Shown one piece after another: positions 16,425-25,323 of a stretch of DNA of 46,518 nucleotides. The stretch is from an uncultured Saprospiraceae bacterium (GTDB lineage Bacteria; Bacteroidota; Bacteroidia; Chitinophagales; Saprospiraceae). The notes beneath the pieces are model-generated. The model saw nothing but the letters and a program-made list of their open reading frames with translations. It was not told the origin of the DNA and did no database searches. Each line of letters starts with the position of its first letter. Positions within the stretch are counted from its first letter, which is position 1. Position numbers and translations under genes: made by a program. The DNA is taken from contig CALFWZ010000017.1 of NCBI GenBank assembly GCA_937928405.1, positions 1-46,518 on the forward strand, in the 5' to 3' direction.

Positions 16425-17981
16425 TTACTTGAGTTTAAAAACTCCACAAATGGGGACTCCATCAACCATGACTTCAAATAGTAAATTTGCATAAAGGCCT
16501 TCCTTTTTTCGATAAGCAGCAATATCCGGTAAACGTCTATAATGGGAAATAAAATAATTACTTTCTTCTATCTTCCAACTAAATCTTATTTTATCTTTAT
16601 ATGCTTGACTAAGCAACTCATAACCACCGTAGCCAGAATAATCATAGGAGAAAACAACTTCTTTTTTGGGGGCATCTACTAGATGTTCATCGACCAGCAT
16701 TTCCATCGCTTTTTTATAACTCAATCCCCAATAATCCTGCTCGAATTTTCCAAGTTCATTTTGGGCTAAGGTATTAAAGTAGTTAAATTGCAGCGGATGG
16801 TTACTACCGATCCATCCAAGGGTGAAAATTATTTGCAAGAAGAGGACTGCTGTTACCCATTTATAAATACGGGTGTAGTCTGTTTTTATTTTTTTTAGAA
16901 AAAACATAGATAACAGGATTAATCCAGGATAGATAAAATATAAATGACGCCAGCCTCCATATAAAATAGAATCCAGTAAAAGGACAGCTATTATCGGTCC
17001 TAAACTCAGTCCTAAAATAGCTAAGGCATAGCGGTTTTTAATTGGATTTTTTAGCACCAAATAACTGACCAAAAGGATAGCTGCTATAAAAATCCCGGTA
17101 TATGTAAAAGGGGTCGTAATTCCTATCCAGCTAAATAAGTAGGTCCAGGGCGCATCGACGGAAGGCACTGCTTCTCCCCAATAAATGAGGTCTTTTAGCC
17201 AGGGGTATTTACTCATGCTTTTGAAGGCCCAAGCAAAATTACCGAATGGGTTTTCCCACAATAAGGGCCAAAGTGCTATGGTAAACAAGCCAGCGAATAA
17301 GATAAAGATCAAAGCAGAAATACTTCTTTTCTTTAAGGTATCCTTGAGATTCGAATAAAGGATGAACAAGGTGATAGGGACAAGGATAATTCCTACAATT
17401 CTTACATTAATCAGCAAGCCGATCATGAAGCCATGAAACACCAGCCACCTAATCTGATCATCCTTAAAGACTTTATAAAGAGAATACATCGAGATACTAT
17501 AGACAGATAAAAGGACCAAGTCCTTGGGATTATAATGCGAATGGGCAAAAATGCGGGGATGGGTCAAAAAGAGTAGCAGACATAAAATGGAAATAAAGGC
17601 ATCTTGACTAATTGCCACCATTAAAAAATACATCATGAAGGCCGCGGCAGAAAAGAGTAAAAAAACCATATAATGCCGCAGCAAATACCTCGATCCCCAG
17701 TCTTTAATTCCAAAAAGACACTCTAGGCTAATGGCCGTTAGCTGGAAAACATTACCGTAATATCTTTGAGAATACGTACGATAATCTACCTGCTCATGCT
17801 GGCCGGCAATACAGGGTATGTCTATTTTAAAAACATCTGAAATATAGTGCATCGCTACTACGCCATGATTTCTTTGTACTTCCTCGTCAATAGAAAATCC
17901 ATAATCTGGCGTAATCCACAATCCCACCAATGTGTAGACCACCAAGAGGAGGAATCCGTGGTATATTTTAATGTTTTTCAA
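16425..17981 (-). CDS. Multi-pass membrane glycosyltransferase, GT-C fold (GT39/ArnT-like)
   Basis: 518 aa with about ten or more hydrophobic segments. The first extracytoplasmic loop has the acidic pair Asp32-Glu33 (FSIDEEVQ), the position of the catalytic acids in GT-C enzymes, which take lipid-linked sugars and transfer them to protein or lipid on the outer face of the inner membrane. A second conserved-looking region is LTHPRIFAHSHYNPKDL (about 139-155). The acceptor cannot be told from sequence. It faces away from the GtrA/GT39 pair across a 548-bp gap. The start ATG is the first of the frame and precedes the first membrane helix. Confidence 0.7.
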   Translation of the reverse strand: MKNIKIYHGFLLLVVYTLVGLWITPDYGFSIDEEVQRNHGVVAMHYISDVFKIDIPCIAGQHEQVDYRTYSQRYYGNVFQLTAISLECLFGIKDWGSRYLLRHYMVFLLFSAAAFMMYFLMVAISQDAFISILCLLLFLTHPRIFAHSHYNPKDLVLLSVYSISMYSLYKVFKDDQIRWLVFHGFMIGLLINVRIVGIILVPITLFILYSNLKDTLKKRSISALIFILFAGLFTIALWPLLWENPFGNFAWAFKSMSKYPWLKDLIYWGEAVPSVDAPWTYLFSWIGITTPFTYTGIFIAAILLVSYLVLKNPIKNRYALAILGLSLGPIIAVLLLDSILYGGWRHLYFIYPGLILLSMFFLKKIKTDYTRIYKWVTAVLFLQIIFTLGWIGSNHPLQFNYFNTLAQNELGKFEQDYWGLSYKKAMEMLVDEHLVDAPKKEVVFSYDYSGYGGYELLSQAYKDKIRFSWKIEESNYFISHYRRLPDIAAYRKKEGLYANLLFEVMVDGVPICGVFKLK

Positions 17982-18529
17982 TATTTTATAATTGAGTTGT
18001 TTTGAGTCTGTTTGTTCCTCACTGTTGATCGTTTATAAGGCTTTGAACTTGTGGTTGTGACGCCATTAATATCAATTTTTTTTGTAAAAAACTGTAAGCG
18101 AAAGATTAAAATACAAAAATAGGAAAAAGAGGATGATTATTCTGTAAAATTAAATATTCAAGGAACTTATAAAGTAATAGTGCGGTAACTTTTAGAAAAA
18201 TAAATCTAGTACCCATTTTTTGCTTGTTGGCTGGTTTGCCTGTTAGCTAGTTAGCTTCCCTCTATCGTATTTTACGGTAAAGGGAAGCCAACCAGCAAAC
18301 AGCCTGCCTGCCAGCAAGGGTAGGGCAAAATAACAGCATTTTTAGCTTATCATACATCAATTAAAAAATTACCGAACCATTAATAAAGGCTAGTTTGACA
18401 AAAAGAATTTAAGCATTGAGGCTGCTTATATTATGTATTAAGTTATACGTCTCTAGTCAGAAAAAATATTACCTTTATTGCATTAAATGAAAGAGAACAA
18501 AGAAATCCTAGTTATTCAGATTAGTGTCA
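17982..18529. other. Divergent intergenic region with a long imperfect palindrome
   Basis: No gene seen in 548 bp between divergently transcribed genes. The main content is the palindrome at 18223-18318. CAAAAATA at 18114-18121 reads TATTTTTG on the minus strand, a -7-like box without a well-placed TTG. Confidence 0.45.
18223..18318. repeat. Long imperfect inverted repeat (about 38-nt arms)
   Basis: The left arm starts CTTGTTGGCTGGTTTGCC and ends GCTTCCCT (18261); the right arm starts AGGGAAGCCAACCAGCAAAC (18281) and ends CAGCAAG (18318). The arms pair over most of their length around a 19-nt loop. It lies between divergent promoters, where a transcription terminator is not expected, so a palindromic mobile repeat (REP/MITE-like) or a regulatory structure is more likely. 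Confidence 0.6.
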
Positions 18530-18949
18530 ATGGTAGAAAAACAAACGAGGCTTCAAAAGATAAAAAGCCTAATACAGCTTAAGCTTAAGTTTGCTGGGTC
18601 ATCTAGTTTGGCAACAATCATTGATTATTGTCTCTATCAAATTTTAATTTACAAAAATTTTGCTCCGGCCTCTGCTAATATCGCCTCTTCAGGGACGGGA
18701 ATGATCATCAATTTTTTCCTTCAAAAAAAATATGTTTTTAAATTAAATAGAAAAGTACGTTTCGCTTTTGCTATTTCTCTAGCCTCTTCTTTGGGAGGGT
18801 TGGCCTTCAGCACGACGATCATTCATAATTTGAGTAAAATTGTATTTTTTTCGGAAAATCAATTTATTACGAAAGCAATAGTCACAGGCTGTATCTTCTT
18901 TTATAATTTTTATATGAAGCGGTTTGCCTTTGAAAAGAGATTTTTATGA
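18530..18949 (+). CDS. GtrA-family membrane protein
   Basis: 139 aa from the ATG at 18530; an in-frame GTG at 18524 would add two residues. Four hydrophobic segments and the typical opening KFAGSSSLATIIDYCLY plus the central GMIINFFLQKKYVF (compare the GtrA pattern of N-F..N+ aromatic/basic) identify the family. GtrA proteins are thought to flip or hold polyprenyl-phosphate sugars for membrane glycosyltransferases. Its TGA overlaps the next ATG by 4 bp (ATGA), so it forms a coupled operon with the GT39-like enzyme. That fits a donor-supply plus transferase pair. Confidence 0.85.
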   Translation: MVEKQTRLQKIKSLIQLKLKFAGSSSLATIIDYCLYQILIYKNFAPASANIASSGTGMIINFFLQKKYVFKLNRKVRFAFAISLASSLGGLAFSTTIIHNLSKIVFFSENQFITKAIVTGCIFFYNFYMKRFAFEKRFL

Positions 18950-20415
18950 ACATCAAAAATAATTTTGGGAAAGGAGAATTAGTGATGCTATGCTTGTTTT
19001 GTGTAGTGCTCTATTTCGCTGTTTTTCATCAATTAGAGCAAGTGCCCATTCACTCCTGGGATGAATCTTTGTTTTCCCTGCGAGCAGTATATATGCATTT
19101 GTATGGCGGATACATGTATGATTTTAATTTTTTTCCAGATATGGTGGATCACCAAAACACAAAACTGCCATTCACCACCTTTTTTCAAGTTTTAAGTCTT
19201 AAAATATTTGGTATCAATGAATTGGCCATTCGACTACCGACTTCCTTGATTTACATTTTTACTGTTTTTTATGTTTTATTTCATTTTAAAAATAGATTTG
19301 ACGTTCCTTGGGCTGGCTACGTATTTGGACTAGTCGGGATAACTACGATTGGATTTGTGGAACCACATTTTTTGAGAAGTGGTGATCAAGATGCTCCTTA
19401 TGCTTGTTATTTGGTGCTGGCAACGATAGCGTTTATTGATTATATCGAGACCAGAAAGACAAAACCACTTCTTGTTTTTACCTTTTTTTCCCTAGCGGCG
19501 TTATTAACTAAAAACCTTCTTTGCGGACTGCTCGTTCCGGGGTTACTCATGTTTGTACTACTTACTCGGCAACTTATTCCAACCTTGAAAGATTATCGAT
19601 TTTGGTTGGCCAGCTTTACCCTTGTGGGGATATACGTAGGATTGATTTATTATTATGAATTACAGCAACCCGGATTTTTTGATAGGATGTGGAATTATGA
19701 ACTTTTTGGAAGATATACTAAAACCATTGCACCGCACAATCTTCCACCGCTTTTTTACCTGGAGTTTCTTGCCTTTAAAAAAATGACTCCGTACTTTTTT
19801 ATGTTACCAGTGATATTTTTGTTGGCCTTTAGAGAGGACCAATCCCCAAAATTAAAAAATTCAATCTTGTGTTTTGGTTTAGTCGCTATTTGCTACCTAT
19901 TTTTCATCTCACTTTCCAAAACAAAAACCACTTGGTATGTTGCTCCTATTTTTCTATTTGGCGCGTATCTGATGGCACTAGGTTCTGTACCATTTTTCAA
20001 TTATCTTAAAGAACAACCTAGGCGGGATATCATGGCTATTTTGGTAGGAATATTTATTGTCTGGGGTTCACTTTATGCCAAAGTTGTATTCAAAAATCTA
20101 ACGGCTGAACCTATTCTAAAAGACGAAAGATATGGATGGTTTATGAAAAAAGTGTCAGAAGAATATCCTCAATATAAAAAATATGCGATCGTGGAGACGG
20201 GTTTTGCTGGGTCGGCTGTTTTTTACCGTGAACAGTATAATAGAGAAAAAGAAGGCTTTGATATTAGTCTAAAAAGAAAATTTGTTTACGAAGATAATCA
20301 AATCATCATGACCTGCCAGCCTAACGTTTTTAAGTCAACGAAACAGCAATATAATTTCCAAGTTATAAAAGAATGGGAAACCTGTAAATTGTTGAAAATC
20401 ATTTCAAAAAAATAA
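18946..20415 (+). CDS. Membrane glycosyltransferase, PMT/GT39 type
   Basis: 489 aa, about ten or more membrane segments. The first loop has HSWDESLFSLRA with Asp39-Glu40, the classic acidic pair of protein-mannosyltransferase/ArnT-like enzymes. A second loop holds HFLRSGDQDAPYACYL, a conserved region in this family. The C-terminal ~100 residues are soluble and extracytoplasmic. Translationally coupled to GtrA upstream, so it likely uses a polyprenyl-linked sugar delivered by that partner, to glycosylate an envelope lipid or exported protein. It converges with the DUF983 gene, with only 23 bp between stops. Confidence 0.8.
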   Translation: MNIKNNFGKGELVMLCLFCVVLYFAVFHQLEQVPIHSWDESLFSLRAVYMHLYGGYMYDFNFFPDMVDHQNTKLPFTTFFQVLSLKIFGINELAIRLPTSLIYIFTVFYVLFHFKNRFDVPWAGYVFGLVGITTIGFVEPHFLRSGDQDAPYACYLVLATIAFIDYIETRKTKPLLVFTFFSLAALLTKNLLCGLLVPGLLMFVLLTRQLIPTLKDYRFWLASFTLVGIYVGLIYYYELQQPGFFDRMWNYELFGRYTKTIAPHNLPPLFYLEFLAFKKMTPYFFMLPVIFLLAFREDQSPKLKNSILCFGLVAICYLFFISLSKTKTTWYVAPIFLFGAYLMALGSVPFFNYLKEQPRRDIMAILVGIFIVWGSLYAKVVFKNLTAEPILKDERYGWFMKKVSEEYPQYKKYAIVETGFAGSAVFYREQYNREKEGFDISLKRKFVYEDNQIIMTCQPNVFKSTKQQYNFQVIKEWETCKLLKIISKK

Positions 20416-20423
20416 TTCTAATA

Positions 20424-20435
20424 AGGGAATTCCCT
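20424..20435. terminator. Short palindrome between convergent genes
   Basis: AGGGAATTCCCT is a perfect 12-nt palindrome in the 23-bp gap between convergent stops, with A/T-rich flanks on both sides. It could act as a weak two-way terminator, but the stem is short. Confidence 0.25.
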
Positions 20436-20438
20436 AAA

Positions 20439-20843
20439 TCAAAAAATACTTTTATCGTACTTAGAGGCAGAATTGTTAGACTCTCGAGTATCCTTATCAT
20501 AAGCCATCATCAAGTGGAGATAAAGTGCACGTGATCCACGCAATACTTTTAGATAAGTCAAGGCCGCCAAAAAGATGGTGAAAGCCATGGCTTGATTAGC
20601 CGTCCATTCAAAATAGAATACCAAAGTCAACGCTGGTATGAGGAGCATAAAAGCAGTAATAACATAGGATATCATAAATGCGCCAAAATAAAAACCGGGT
20701 TCCGGTTCAAAATCTAGTTTACAAGCTTCACATCGTTTATGCATGTCCAATGGATTGGAGATTTCCATCGGTTTTTTGTACAAATCCCCTTTGCGACAGC
20801 GAGGGCATTTATTATTCCACATGGCTTTAAACGAAAATTTCAT
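20439..20843 (-). CDS. DUF983-family membrane protein with zinc-ribbon-like head
   Basis: 134 aa. The N-terminus has two Cys pairs (CPRCRKGDLY at 14-23, CEACKLDFEP about 38-47) typical of a zinc ribbon. The family signature EPGFYFGAFMISY follows, then two hydrophobic segments (about 57-78 and 84-100). Length is normal for DUF983. Function is unknown; members often sit near respiratory or envelope genes. A good TTG-N20-TATCTTTG promoter precedes it. Confidence 0.85.
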   Translation of the reverse strand: MKFSFKAMWNNKCPRCRKGDLYKKPMEISNPLDMHKRCEACKLDFEPEPGFYFGAFMISYVITAFMLLIPALTLVFYFEWTANQAMAFTIFLAALTYLKVLRGSRALYLHLMMAYDKDTRESNNSASKYDKSIF

Positions 20844-20887
20844 AAATACATTATTTTTTGGATAAGGGGTCTTATCGGTCCTTTTTT

Positions 20888-20918
20888 CAAAGATATTTCC
20901 TTTTTCAAGGTTCTACAA
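20888..20918 (-). promoter_or_regulatory. Promoter of the DUF983 gene
   Basis: On the minus strand, TTG (20918-20916) is followed after 20 bp by TATCTTTG (20895-20888), a full match to the Bacteroidota TAnnTTTG -7 box with standard spacing. It is about 45 bp before the start codon. Confidence 0.55.
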
Positions 20919-20992
20919 TGACTTTTGTCAGCAATTATACCAAAATTGAGGGAAATTAAGTGAAATGTTTTGCGTTAGTAATAGGGTTAATG

Positions 20993-21023
20993 TTGGATTA
21001 TTTTCGGTTAATTAGTATCTTTG
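20993..21023 (+). promoter_or_regulatory. Promoter 1 of the T9SS cargo gene
   Basis: TTG (20993-20995), 20 bp, then TATCTTTG (21016-21023). Initiation near 21030 would give a leader of about 160 nt. The box is followed by CCTCTCT, and TTTGCCTCTCT is shared with the region before the giant gene (28068-28078). Confidence 0.5.
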
Positions 21024-21114
21024 CCTCTCTTACGTTATTGCCCCTTTTTGCTCTACTAGTACACATACACACAGAGTTCATCACCCAGTTTACTTTAAAA
21101 ATCCACATTATTTA

Positions 21115-21122
21115 TATCTTTG
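21115..21122 (+). promoter_or_regulatory. Second -7-like box upstream of the T9SS cargo gene
   Basis: Another exact TATCTTTG, 71 bp before the start codon, but with no TTG at the right distance. A possible second start site. Confidence 0.3.
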
Positions 21123-21193
21123 ACTAGAACTTATATTTAGTTTTTAGAGGTAAAACGCATGTTGATTTAACATCTTTCACTTTAAAAAATACT

Positions 21194-24100
21194 ATGTTCA
21201 GAAACCTCCTATCCTTTGTTTTGTATGGCTCACTGACGTTCCTTATCTGTCTGATCTGGAGTGGTACAATAGTGGCACAGATCGAGCCATTGTGGGATCG
21301 AAGCTACGGAGGATCTAGATGGGAAGAGCTAAACAGTGCAGAGGAGACAGCCGATGGTGGTTACATTCTTGCTGGATTTTCTTCTTCTTTGGCCAATGAT
21401 GGTGATGTGACCGCAGCCAATGAAGGCGTTGGAGATTTTTGGGTCTTAAAAACAAATAGCGAGGGAGACAGAGAATGGGATGCTCGTTTTGGAGGAGATG
21501 AGTTAGATCGATGTAATAGTGTGATTCAAACTGCAGACGGAGGATATTTATTAGGTGGAACTTCTGCCTCTGATATTAGTGGACAAAAACTGTCTGCTAA
21601 TCGAGGGCTCGATGATTACTGGATCGTAAAAATAGATGCCACCGGAACTTTCCAATGGGAGGCTACTTACGGTGGAGATAACCTAGAAATTTTATCATCC
21701 ATCGTTCAAACTTTAGATGGAGGATATTTATTAGGAGGACTTTCGCTTTCTGGCGTTAGCGGTGAAAAATCCGAACCCAATCTTGGTGGATTTGATCATT
21801 GGATCGTTAAAATTTCTGCTACCGGTGTCTTAGAATGGGATAAAACCTTAGGAGGAGCAGAAGAAGAGCGATTGAATGTTGTGCAAGTCGCTCCTGATGG
21901 GCACTTTCTACTCGGTGGTAGCACTCAATCTGGGGCAGGTGATGATATCACAAGTCCTTCTCTTGGAGTTAAAGATATGTGGTTTGTAAAAGTCAGTTCT
22001 TTAAATGGTGCCATCATCTGGCAGCATCGGTATGGTGGTTCAGAAGTAGAAGAGATGATTGCTTTTCAGCAAACTATTGATGGTGGATACTTTCTTGCGG
22101 GTGGTTCTAATTCTGATATCTCTGGATCAAAATCCGAAAATAGTCGAGGAGGTCTAGATATGTGGGGAATAAAAATTGATGCATTCGGCACCAAAGAATG
22201 GGATGTAACTTTTGGAGGATCTGCACTCGATAATTGTTACGGACTGAAGCAAAACAGCGCTGGATATTATCTATTGGGTGGTTTTTCTGGTTCCGGTGCT
22301 GAAGGTGATAAATCCGAACCAAATCAAGGCGGATGGGATTATTGGATGGTTTATATTGATGAAAATGGTTTTAAACAATGGGATCGAACGATCGGTGGTG
22401 CCGATAATGATGTGATGTTTAATCTATTTCAAAATCAAACTGGAGGATATATTTTAGCGGGAGCTTCTAGCTCTCCTGTCAGTGGAGATAAAACGGATGA
22501 TACCAATGGATTAAATGATTTTTGGTTAGTAAAAACGGTTTGTGATCTTGAAATTAATCTTCGAGATACCATCGTTTGTGAAGGCGAACCGCTTGTGTTG
22601 GATGCTTTTAATAATAGTAATTGTACCGACTGTTTATACGATTGGTCGGATATTGGTCGAGGTGACTCTATCCGAGAAATTTCTGCTATGACGGCTCAAA
22701 ACTATCGGGTAACTATTACGAATACTTCCGGTTGTCAAAAGTCTGCTGAAATAAATGTTGCTATCATCAACAGACCCGCCGCAGAATTAGGGGCGGACCA
22801 AACTACTTGTGCCAATGATCCAGTGCTGCTAAATCCTGGTAGCTCTTTAGCAAACGATTTTATTTGGTCTACTAGCGAAGATACACCAACCATTAGTACT
22901 GCCGAGGCAGACCGCTATTACGTAACCGTTACTGCTTCCAATGGCTGTTCTACGGTGGATAGTGTGGAAGTATTTACCAACCCATTACCAATCGTTGATC
23001 TAGGACCCGATGTTACGATCTGTCCGTTAGAGGTTTTAATGTTGGATGCCGAAAATCCTGGTAGTAGTTATGTATGGTCAAATGGTGAATCTGGACAAAT
23101 GGAAGATTTTAGTCCTACGGGACCCGAGTCAATTTCCGTAGCTGTCACAGATAGTAATAATTGTATTGGCAGAGATACTATGGAAGTGTTAGGAGTTTAT
23201 GATCTTCCTCAGGTAATTGATTCGATGATTATTTGTAGTCCAGATAATAATACTTATACAATTGAATTTACGATTGGTGGTGGAGATCCTTCTTCTTATA
23301 ATGTAACTAGTAATGTTGTTCCTTTTGCCCGTTTAGGAAATGTCTACACTAGTACGCTTATCCCTAGAGATGATCCTTACAGTTTTACCATTACGGATGA
23401 TCGCCTCTGTGCACCTTATGTCTTTCAGGGAATTGGTGACTGCCCATGTGCTAGTCTAGCAGGTGAACCTGATCCAACACCACTAGAAATCTGTGGAGAC
23501 GAAGTGATCACGATAGATTTTATTAATCAATTCTTGGATGCTACGGATACGGTGGAGTATTTTCTACATGATGGAGATGCCAGTACTATTGGAAATATTT
23601 TATTAAGAAATAACCAACCAGAGATCGCTTATCACTCGATGTTAAATTATAATCAAATCTATTTTCTAACGGCTATTGTTGGAAATGATCTTGGAAATGG
23701 TCAAGTGGATGTATTGGATGGTTGTTTTTCAGCGTCAATGGGGCTTGCGGTTCAATTTTTTGAAAATCCAGTAGCCAATATTATCTCCCAAACAGGAAGT
23801 AGTACCTTGACCTGTGAAGGTGGTGGAAGTAGTCTTATTCTATCGGGACAAAATGCACAACCTTCAGGAAATATTACTTACCGTTGGAGTAGGTTGGATG
23901 GACAAACGGTACCGATGAACGATGACATAAATATCGAAGTTAGCACCGCGGGCACTTACCAGCTAATTGTTACCAATATAGGAAGTGCTTGTGCCGATAC
24001 GACTTTGTTTACCGTGAATGCTTCTGTTGATATTCCAGTGGTAGAGATTGCTGAGGTTGACCAATTAACCTGTTTGGATACCGTGGTCACTTTAAATGCC

Positions 24101-25297
24101 AGCAACTCTTCGCTAGGTGGACCTTTCTCAGCGCAATGGACCGGAATCGGAATTAACGGGAATACGGATTTGGTGCAAACAACCACCGCACCGGGTACCT
24201 ATCAGTTAGTAATCACTAATACGGACAATGGTTGTACATCATCAGCCTCCGTAACCGTAGTAGATAATGCCCAGCCTCCTGTGGTTGCAATTAATGGAAA
24301 TAGATTTTTGGATTGTGCGACGAATACAGCATCATTGGAAGTACAGATTTTATCTTCGACGAATCCGTTTTCTCTGCTTTGGACCAATCCTGATGGTTCG
24401 ACTATTTCTACAAGTGATGTAGCAATAGAGATGAATCAAACAGGCGTCTACACTTTGCTGGTGACAGATTTAGTCAATGGATGTAGTACCGAAGAAACAG
24501 TATCCATTTCTCCTGATCCAGGAGGACCAACCGATGCCTTATTTGAATTAGAAGATCCATCTTGTTTTGGCGAAGATGATGGAATGATTTTGATTGATTC
24601 CGTAATCGGTGGAGTAGGACCTTATGTTTATTCTTTTGGTGATAATAATTTTTATAGTACCTCGAATCAGTTTGTTCGTTTAACCGAAGGGACTTTCCCA
24701 ATAAGTATTCAGGATGCAAATGGATGTACTTGGAACACCGAAGTTTCATTAACGCAGCCCAATGAATTTATCGTTAGTCTTGGAAATGACGAAGAGATTT
24801 TATTAGGCGATAGTTTGCGTTTGAATGGTTTGTTTTCTAATCCAGTGGATACTTTTTTCTGGAGCGATACTTCTTTTTTATCTTGTGTTGCTTGTCCAAA
24901 TCCCTTTGCAAAACCGATCAATACTACCACTATATTATTGACGGCTATTGATGAAAATGGTTGTGAAAGTTCCGACATAATACTTGTTTCCATTGATAAG
25001 GAAAGGAAAATTTATATTCCTTCTGCTTTTAGTCCGAATGCTGATGGTCGGAATGACCACTTTACTATTTACGGTGGAAATGGAGTTCAGGAAATTGAAT
25101 ATTTACAAATTTTTAATCGTTGGGGAGCATTGATCTTTGAGAGAAAAAATTTCTCGCCAAATGCTGATCCACTCGGGTGGGACGGCTCGTTTAGAGGAGA
25201 GCCCCTTGGAAGTGGTGTTTATGTCTACCAGTTGAAAGTAAATTTCATCGATGGATTCGAAATCCTATATCGAGGTGATGTGACCATTATTCGATGA
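21194..25297 (+). CDS. T9SS type B cargo: seven-repeat propeller-like surface protein
   Basis: 1,367 aa. Signal peptide about 1-28 (hydrophobic core LTFLICLIWSG, cleavage near VAQ). Residues about 33-450 hold seven ~60-aa repeats, each opening W-D-x-x-Y/F-G-G and containing DGGYLLGG and D-W/Y-W-x-V-K. The seven openings are WDRSYGG, WDARFGG, WEATYGG, WDKTLGG, WQHRYGG, WDVTFGG and WDRTIGG, so a closed seven-bladed beta-propeller is likely. Then come several Cys-containing Ig/PKD-like domains (about 450-1160) and one SprB-like unit. The C-terminus (about 1277-1367: IPSAFSPNADGRNDHF, IFNRWGALIFE, W-DGSF, GVYVYQL) is the gliding-type sorting domain that directs export by T9SS and attachment or release at the outer membrane. 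Likely an adhesin or surface structural protein; ligand unknown. Confidence 0.9.
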   Translation: MFRNLLSFVLYGSLTFLICLIWSGTIVAQIEPLWDRSYGGSRWEELNSAEETADGGYILAGFSSSLANDGDVTAANEGVGDFWVLKTNSEGDREWDARFGGDELDRCNSVIQTADGGYLLGGTSASDISGQKLSANRGLDDYWIVKIDATGTFQWEATYGGDNLEILSSIVQTLDGGYLLGGLSLSGVSGEKSEPNLGGFDHWIVKISATGVLEWDKTLGGAEEERLNVVQVAPDGHFLLGGSTQSGAGDDITSPSLGVKDMWFVKVSSLNGAIIWQHRYGGSEVEEMIAFQQTIDGGYFLAGGSNSDISGSKSENSRGGLDMWGIKIDAFGTKEWDVTFGGSALDNCYGLKQNSAGYYLLGGFSGSGAEGDKSEPNQGGWDYWMVYIDENGFKQWDRTIGGADNDVMFNLFQNQTGGYILAGASSSPVSGDKTDDTNGLNDFWLVKTVCDLEINLRDTIVCEGEPLVLDAFNNSNCTDCLYDWSDIGRGDSIREISAMTAQNYRVTITNTSGCQKSAEINVAIINRPAAELGADQTTCANDPVLLNPGSSLANDFIWSTSEDTPTISTAEADRYYVTVTASNGCSTVDSVEVFTNPLPIVDLGPDVTICPLEVLMLDAENPGSSYVWSNGESGQMEDFSPTGPESISVAVTDSNNCIGRDTMEVLGVYDLPQVIDSMIICSPDNNTYTIEFTIGGGDPSSYNVTSNVVPFARLGNVYTSTLIPRDDPYSFTITDDRLCAPYVFQGIGDCPCASLAGEPDPTPLEICGDEVITIDFINQFLDATDTVEYFLHDGDASTIGNILLRNNQPEIAYHSMLNYNQIYFLTAIVGNDLGNGQVDVLDGCFSASMGLAVQFFENPVANIISQTGSSTLTCEGGGSSLILSGQNAQPSGNITYRWSRLDGQTVPMNDDINIEVSTAGTYQLIVTNIGSACADTTLFTVNASVDIPVVEIAEVDQLTCLDTVVTLNASNSSLGGPFSAQWTGIGINGNTDLVQTTTAPGTYQLVITNTDNGCTSSASVTVVDNAQPPVVAINGNRFLDCATNTASLEVQILSSTNPFSLLWTNPDGSTISTSDVAIEMNQTGVYTLLVTDLVNGCSTEETVSISPDPGGPTDALFELEDPSCFGEDDGMILIDSVIGGVGPYVYSFGDNNFYSTSNQFVRLTEGTFPISIQDANGCTWNTEVSLTQPNEFIVSLGNDEEILLGDSLRLNGLFSNPVDTFFWSDTSFLSCVACPNPFAKPINTTTILLTAIDENGCESSDIILVSIDKERKIYIPSAFSPNADGRNDHFTIYGGNGVQEIEYLQIFNRWGALIFERKNFSPNADPLGWDGSFRGEPLGSGVYVYQLKVNFIDGFEILYRGDVTIIR

Positions 25298-25323
25298 TAC
25301 GTTATGCTTTGATCAATACTATC

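Noticed and set aside
18524..18529. GTG start for the GtrA gene
   Set aside because: An ATG two codons later is the more likely start and the difference has no bearing on the protein.
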